Of a stretch of 64,000 nucleotides of DNA, positions 59,819 to 64,000 are shown piece after piece (position 1 is the first letter of the stretch; every line of letters begins with the position of its first letter). This DNA is from Streptomyces carminius (lineage in GTDB: Bacteria > Actinomycetota > Actinomycetes > Streptomycetales > Streptomycetaceae). Position numbers and translations under genes: made by a program. The notes under the pieces are model-generated. The model ran no database searches and was not told where the DNA came from. It worked only from the letters and a program-made list of their open reading frames with translations. Location of the stretch: NCBI RefSeq assembly GCF_002794255.1, contig NZ_PGGW01000052.1:1-64000 (forward strand), given 5' to 3'.

Positions 59819-62800
59819 TCACGGGGCCGCCGCGTCCACCGCCTTCATGATGCGCTTGTCCGAGACCGGATAGGCCGTGCCCAGCGCGTGCGCGAAGTAG
59901 CTGACCCGCAGCTCCTCCAGCATCCAGCGGATATCCCGCGCCTCACGCGGCACCGGCCGGCCCGGCGGGAACTGCTCCAGCAGCCACTCGTACTCGTCCC
60001 GCATCTCCTTCACCTTCGCCATCCGGGCCCGGTCCCGCTCGACGTTGGCGGGAAGCTGCTGCAGCCGGCGGTCCACCGCCGTCAGATAGCGCAGCAGGTC
60101 CGGCAGCCGGCCCGTGCCGTGCGCGGTGACGAAGCCCGGGCCGACCAACTCCGCGAGCTGCTCCCGCACGTCCGCCAGGTTCGGCGCGAGCGTGGGACTC
60201 TTCGCCAGCGGAGGCGACTTCAGCCGGCGCTCGCACGCCTGCCGGGCGGCGAGCACCTCGCGCACCTGCCGGACGGTCACCAGCACCGCGTCGGTGAGGT
60301 CGGCGCGCACCGCGTCGAACAGCTTGCGGAAGCCCTCCTCGTCCCAGGCCGGGCCGCCGCGCGCCGCGATCAGCCGGTCGGCGGCGGCCGTCACGCAGTC
60401 CTCGAACAGCGCCTGGACGCTGCCGTGCGGGGCGGCTGCCAGGGCCAGCTTCGCCTGGTTGGAGAGCTTGTCCTGGGCGAACTTGGCCGGATTGGAGGGC
60501 AGGTTCAGCAGGATGAGGCGGCGGGTGCCGCGCCACATCTCCTGCCGCTGCTCGTCCTCGGTGTCGAAGAGCTTCACCGAGACCGAGTCCCCGTCGTCCA
60601 CCAGCGCCGGGTACGCCTTGACCGGCTGGCCCGCCCGCCGGGTCTCGAAGGTGCGCGGGAGCGTGCCGACGGTCCAGGAGGTCAGCCCGGTGCGCTGCTC
60701 GACACCGGGGCCGCCCCCGGCCCCGCTGCCGCCGTCGTTCCCGGCACCTCTCCCGCCCCCGGCCCCGCCGCCGGTGCTCCGGGCGGCGTCGAACGCCTTG
60801 GCCAGCGCCGCCCGGGTGCGGGACCGCAGTGCCAGCCGCAGCTCCTCCAGGTCCTTGCTCTCGGCGTTCCCCGGGATCCTGCGGCGCCGCTCGTCCACCA
60901 CCCGGAAGGTGATCTTCAGGTGGTCGGGGACCTTCGCCGGGTCGAAGTCCTCCGGACTCACCCGCACCCCCGTCATCCGGGTCAGCTCCCGCGCCAGGGC
61001 GGCCGTCAGCGGCTCGTCCGGCGGGGCGGTCGGCGGGGCCTCGCCGTCCCCGGCGACCGCCGCCAGGAAACGCCGGGCGTAGTCGGGGGCGGGCACGCAG
61101 TTGCGGCGGACCGGCTTGGGCAGCGAACGGATCAGCTCGGTGACCAGGTCGGCGCGCAGCCCCGGGATCTGCCAGTCAAAGCCGCGCGACTCGACCTGGT
61201 TGAGCACCTGGAGCGGGACGTGGACGGTCACGCCGTCGGCGTCGGTGCCCGGCTCGAACTGGTAGGTGACCCGCAGCTTGAGCTGCCCCTGACGCCACAC
61301 GTCGGGGTAGTCGGCCTTGGTGATCCGCTCGGCCCGCTCGTTGATGAGCATGGACTTCTCGAAGTTGAGCAGATCCGGCTCCTCCTGGCGCTTCCGCTTC
61401 CACCAGGAGTCGAAGTGCGCCCCGGAGACGATGTGCTCGGGGAGGCGCTGGTCGTAGAAGTCGAACAGGGTCTCGTCGTCGACGAGGATGTCGCGGCGCC
61501 GGGCCCGGTGCTCCAGCTCCTCCACCTCGCCCAGCAGTCTGCGGTTGTCGTGGAAGAACTGGTGGTGGGTGCGCCAGTCGCCCTCCACCAGCGCGTTGCG
61601 GATGAAAAGGTCCCGGCAGGTCTCCGGGTCGATCCGCCCGTAGTTCACCTTGCGCTGCGCGACGACGGGGACGCCGTAGAGCGTCACCTTCTCGTACGCC
61701 ATCACCGCCGCCTGCTTCTGCTCCCAGTGCGGCTCGCTGTGGACGCGCTTGACCAGGTGCCCGGCGAGCGGCTCGATCCAGTCCGGATCGATCTTCGCGT
61801 TGACCCGCGCCCACAACCGGGAGGTCTCCACCAGCTCGGCCGACATGATCCAGCGCGGCGGCTTCTTGAACAGCGCGGAGCCGGGGAAGACGGCGAACTT
61901 GGCGCTGCGCGCGCCCAGGTACTCGTTCTTCTCGGTCTCCTTCAAGCCGATGTGCGACAGCAGCCCCGCCAGCAGCGACTGGTGGACGCGGTCGGCGTCG
62001 GCGTCCCGGTCGTCGAGGTGGACGCCCATGGACTTGGCCACCTGGCGCAACTGGGCGTAGATGTCCTGCCATTCGCGTATGCGCAGGTAGTTGAGGAACT
62101 CCGTCCGGCACATGCGCCGGAAGGCCGAGGAGGACAGCTCCTTCTGCCGCTCCCGCACGTACTTCCACAGGTTGAGCAGGGCGAGGAAGTCGCTGTTCTC
62201 GTCCCTGAACCGGGCGTGCTGCTGGTCGGCCTGCTGCTGCTTGTCGGCGGGGCGCTCGCGCGGGTCCTGGATGGACAGCGCCGCGGCGATCACCATCACC
62301 TCGCGGACGCAGCCGTTGCGGTCCGCCTCCAGCACCATCCGCGCCAGCCGCGGGTCGACGGGGAACTGCGCCAGCTTCCGGCCGGTCTCCGTCAACCGCC
62401 TGCGCGGGTCCTTCTGCTTCGGGTCGAGCGCGTTCAGCTCCTCCAGGAGCTGCACACCGGCCTTGATGCTGCGGTGGTCCGGCGGGTCGATGAAGGGGAA
62501 GTGCTCGATCTCGCCCAGCCCGGCCGCGGTCATCTGGAGGATGACGGACGCCAGGTTCGTCCGCAGGATCTCCGGATCGGTGAACTCCGGGCGGGAGAGG
62601 AAGTCCTCCTCGGAGTACAGCCGGACGCAGATGCCGTCCGAGGTGCGGCCGCAGCGGCCCTTGCGCTGGTTGGCGCTGGCCTGGGAGACCGGTTCGATCG
62701 GCAGCCGCTGGACCTTGGTGCGGTGGCTGTAGCGGGAGATGCGGGCGGTGCCGGTGTCGACGACGTACTTGATGCCGGGCACCGTCAGTGAGGTCTCGGC

Positions 62801-63853
62801 GACGTTGGTGGCCAGCACGACCCGCCGCCCGCCGTGCTTCTGGAAGACGCGGTGCTGCTCGGCGTGCGACAGGCGCGCGTACAGCGGAAGGACCTCCGTC
62901 GAGCGGAGGTTCCGTTTGTTCAGTGCGTCGGCGGTGTCCCGGATCTCGCGCTCGCCGGAGAGGAACACCAGGACGTCACCCGGCCCCTCGGCCTGGAGCT
63001 CCTCCACCGCCTCGCAGACGGCCGTGACCTGGTCCCGGTCGGAGTTCTCGCTGTCCTCCTCCAGCAGCGGCCGGTAGCGGACCTCCACCGGATACGTGCG
63101 GCCCGACACCTCGACGATCGGCGCGTCCCCGAAGTGCCGGGAGAAGCGCTCCGGGTCGATGGTCGCGGAGGTGATCACGACCTTCAGGTCCGGGCGGCGG
63201 GGGAGGAGCTGGGCGAGATAGCCCAGCAGGAAGTCGATGTTGAGGCTGCGCTCGTGCGCCTCGTCGATGATGATCGTGTCGTACCGGCGCAGCTCGCGAT
63301 CGGTCTGGATCTCCGCCAGCAGGATGCCGTCCGTCATCAGCTTGACCAGGGTGTCCTCACCCACCTGGTCGGTGAAGCGGACCTTCCAGCCCACCGCGCC
63401 GCCCAGCGGGGTGCGCAGCTCCTCGGCGACCCGCTCGGCCACCGTGCGGGCCGCGATCCGGCGCGGCTGGGTGTGCCCGATCAGCCCGCGCACCCCGCGG
63501 CCCAGCTCCAGGCAGATCTTGGGGATCTGCGTCGTCTTCCCGGAGCCCGTCTCACCGGCGACGATCACCACCTGGTGGTCCCGTATCGCCGCCAGGATGT
63601 CGTCCTTCTTCTGGCTGACGGGCAACTGCTCGGGGTAGTCGATCGCGGGCACGGCGGCGCGCCGGGCGGCGACACGCAGCTCGGCCTGCTCGATCTCGGC
63701 GGCGATCTCGGACAGCACGGCCCGCCGCGCCTCCGGCTTGCGGATGCGGCGGGTGCCCTCGAGGCGCCGGCCCAGCCGCTGCCGGTCGCGCGGCATCAGC
63801 TCGGGCAGCCGCTCCAGGAGGGCGGGGAGGGTGGGATCAGACACAGTGGACAT
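59819..63853 (-). CDS. hrpA: ATP-dependent RNA helicase HrpA
   Basis: A 1344-residue DEAH-box helicase. Motif I GETGSGKTTQIPK (100-112), DEAH at 197-200, motif III ITSATID, and motif VI NQRKGRCGRTSDG are clear, followed by the HA2 and OB-fold domains and the long C-terminal HrpA-specific region (DUF3418-like, LTSWTVGTLPRTFETRRAGQPVKAYPALVDDGDSVSVKLFDTEDEQ). Length is normal. It probably remodels ribosomes or mRNA. A Gly/Ala-rich linker (about residue 1030) is species-specific. TGGAGG lies 5 bp before the ATG. Confidence 0.97.
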   Translation of the reverse strand: MSTVSDPTLPALLERLPELMPRDRQRLGRRLEGTRRIRKPEARRAVLSEIAAEIEQAELRVAARRAAVPAIDYPEQLPVSQKKDDILAAIRDHQVVIVAGETGSGKTTQIPKICLELGRGVRGLIGHTQPRRIAARTVAERVAEELRTPLGGAVGWKVRFTDQVGEDTLVKLMTDGILLAEIQTDRELRRYDTIIIDEAHERSLNIDFLLGYLAQLLPRRPDLKVVITSATIDPERFSRHFGDAPIVEVSGRTYPVEVRYRPLLEEDSENSDRDQVTAVCEAVEELQAEGPGDVLVFLSGEREIRDTADALNKRNLRSTEVLPLYARLSHAEQHRVFQKHGGRRVVLATNVAETSLTVPGIKYVVDTGTARISRYSHRTKVQRLPIEPVSQASANQRKGRCGRTSDGICVRLYSEEDFLSRPEFTDPEILRTNLASVILQMTAAGLGEIEHFPFIDPPDHRSIKAGVQLLEELNALDPKQKDPRRRLTETGRKLAQFPVDPRLARMVLEADRNGCVREVMVIAAALSIQDPRERPADKQQQADQQHARFRDENSDFLALLNLWKYVRERQKELSSSAFRRMCRTEFLNYLRIREWQDIYAQLRQVAKSMGVHLDDRDADADRVHQSLLAGLLSHIGLKETEKNEYLGARSAKFAVFPGSALFKKPPRWIMSAELVETSRLWARVNAKIDPDWIEPLAGHLVKRVHSEPHWEQKQAAVMAYEKVTLYGVPVVAQRKVNYGRIDPETCRDLFIRNALVEGDWRTHHQFFHDNRRLLGEVEELEHRARRRDILVDDETLFDFYDQRLPEHIVSGAHFDSWWKRKRQEEPDLLNFEKSMLINERAERITKADYPDVWRQGQLKLRVTYQFEPGTDADGVTVHVPLQVLNQVESRGFDWQIPGLRADLVTELIRSLPKPVRRNCVPAPDYARRFLAAVAGDGEAPPTAPPDEPLTAALARELTRMTGVRVSPEDFDPAKVPDHLKITFRVVDERRRRIPGNAESKDLEELRLALRSRTRAALAKAFDAARSTGGGAGGGRGAGNDGGSGAGGGPGVEQRTGLTSWTVGTLPRTFETRRAGQPVKAYPALVDDGDSVSVKLFDTEDEQRQEMWRGTRRLILLNLPSNPAKFAQDKLSNQAKLALAAAPHGSVQALFEDCVTAAADRLIAARGGPAWDEEGFRKLFDAVRADLTDAVLVTVRQVREVLAARQACERRLKSPPLAKSPTLAPNLADVREQLAELVGPGFVTAHGTGRLPDLLRYLTAVDRRLQQLPANVERDRARMAKVKEMRDEYEWLLEQFPPGRPVPREARDIRWMLEELRVSYFAHALGTAYPVSDKRIMKAVDAAAP

Positions 63854-63982
63854 ACGGCCTCCAGGATCGCACCCGTCCCGCGTGCCGGGCGAATCAATTC
63901 GCCGGAGCCCGGGAGAGGCGTGTCACCTATGTCGTGGGCACCCGCGCGCGCCCGGCGGCCCGCCACTGTCAGCGGCCCCTCG

Positions 63983-64000
63983 TAGCCTGCGCGCATGGGA
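63983..64000 (+). promoter_or_regulatory. Probable leaderless promoter and start of a gene cut by the window end
   Basis: TAGCCT (63983-63988) is 7 bp before ATGGGA (63995), the same layout as other leaderless starts in this window. Only two codons are visible. It is divergent from hrpA. Confidence 0.45.

Noticed and set aside
59888..62791. A 967-codon plus-strand frame opposite hrpA
   Set aside because: Shadow of hrpA. The translation is Leu/Arg/Val/Gly repetitive and has no recognisable fold.

Overview
The window is chromosomal DNA of a Streptomyces or close relative. The evidence is very high GC with G/C-ending codons, many GTG starts, 4-bp GTGA/ATGA overlaps between cotranscribed genes, recognisable BldC and Lsr2 proteins, an XRE/DUF397 regulator pair, and the purine genes purA, purD, purC, purSQL, purF and purM spread over about 45 kb of core genome.

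Layout. 1-9.5 kb: a NarL-type two-component system, a Ser/Thr kinase fused to a DUF4328-like membrane domain, a small secreted protein, an ABC-2 exporter with a divergent MarR/GbsR-like regulator, and a diacylglycerol-kinase-like protein. 9.8-16.4 kb: purA, MarR plus DJ-1/PfpI, GntR, an unknown protein, MerR plus old-yellow-enzyme reductase, and a SLATT-like two-TM protein. 16.7-24.4 kb: purD, an M48-like protein lacking its zinc motif, TetR plus DUF4267, a dimethylformamidase-beta-like protein, purC and tRNA-Gly(GCC). 24.9-29.4 kb: a Cys-free 62-codon small gene, a convergent RR-HK-ABC operon, and tRNA-Gly(GCC) and tRNA-Gly(TCC). 29.5-33.4 kb: Lsr2 and purSQL. 33.4-43.2 kb: an accessory stretch with Phd/RelE toxin-antitoxin, a MarR-GNAT fusion, a ribbon-helix-helix protein, TetR/SDR, a RibD_C-like reductase, GNAT, a 38-codon Asp-Gly peptide next to a PIMT-like methyltransferase, a GH-A-like barrel protein and a TetR. 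43.6-48.5 kb: a TAP-like lipoprotein hydrolase, a methyltransferase and a decayed patch (PIMT fragment, damaged DUF397, transposase tail, ankyrin protein) ending in an intact XRE/DUF397 pair. 48.7-58.4 kb: small regulatory proteins, purF, purM, DUF3073, valine dehydrogenase and bldC. 59-63.9 kb: a DUF6274-like protein, tRNA-Asp and hrpA.

How the genes work together. Seven purine steps are encoded: PurF (step 1), PurD (2), PurSQL (4), PurM (5), PurC (8), and PurA for the AMP branch. They lie in at least five transcription units. Lsr2 (AT-rich DNA silencing) and BldC (developmental timing) are the global regulators present. Most accessory regulators carry a strong palindrome in their own promoter, so the region reads as a chain of self-regulated modules.

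The best candidates for something undescribed are the 38-codon Asp-Gly peptide/PIMT pair at 40.1-41.4 kb, flanked by partial PIMT copies at 39.85 and 45.4 kb, and the 62-codon gene at 24.87 kb with a palindrome inside its promoter, next to an exporter with its own two-component system. Calls rest on reading sequence and motifs; no database search was run.
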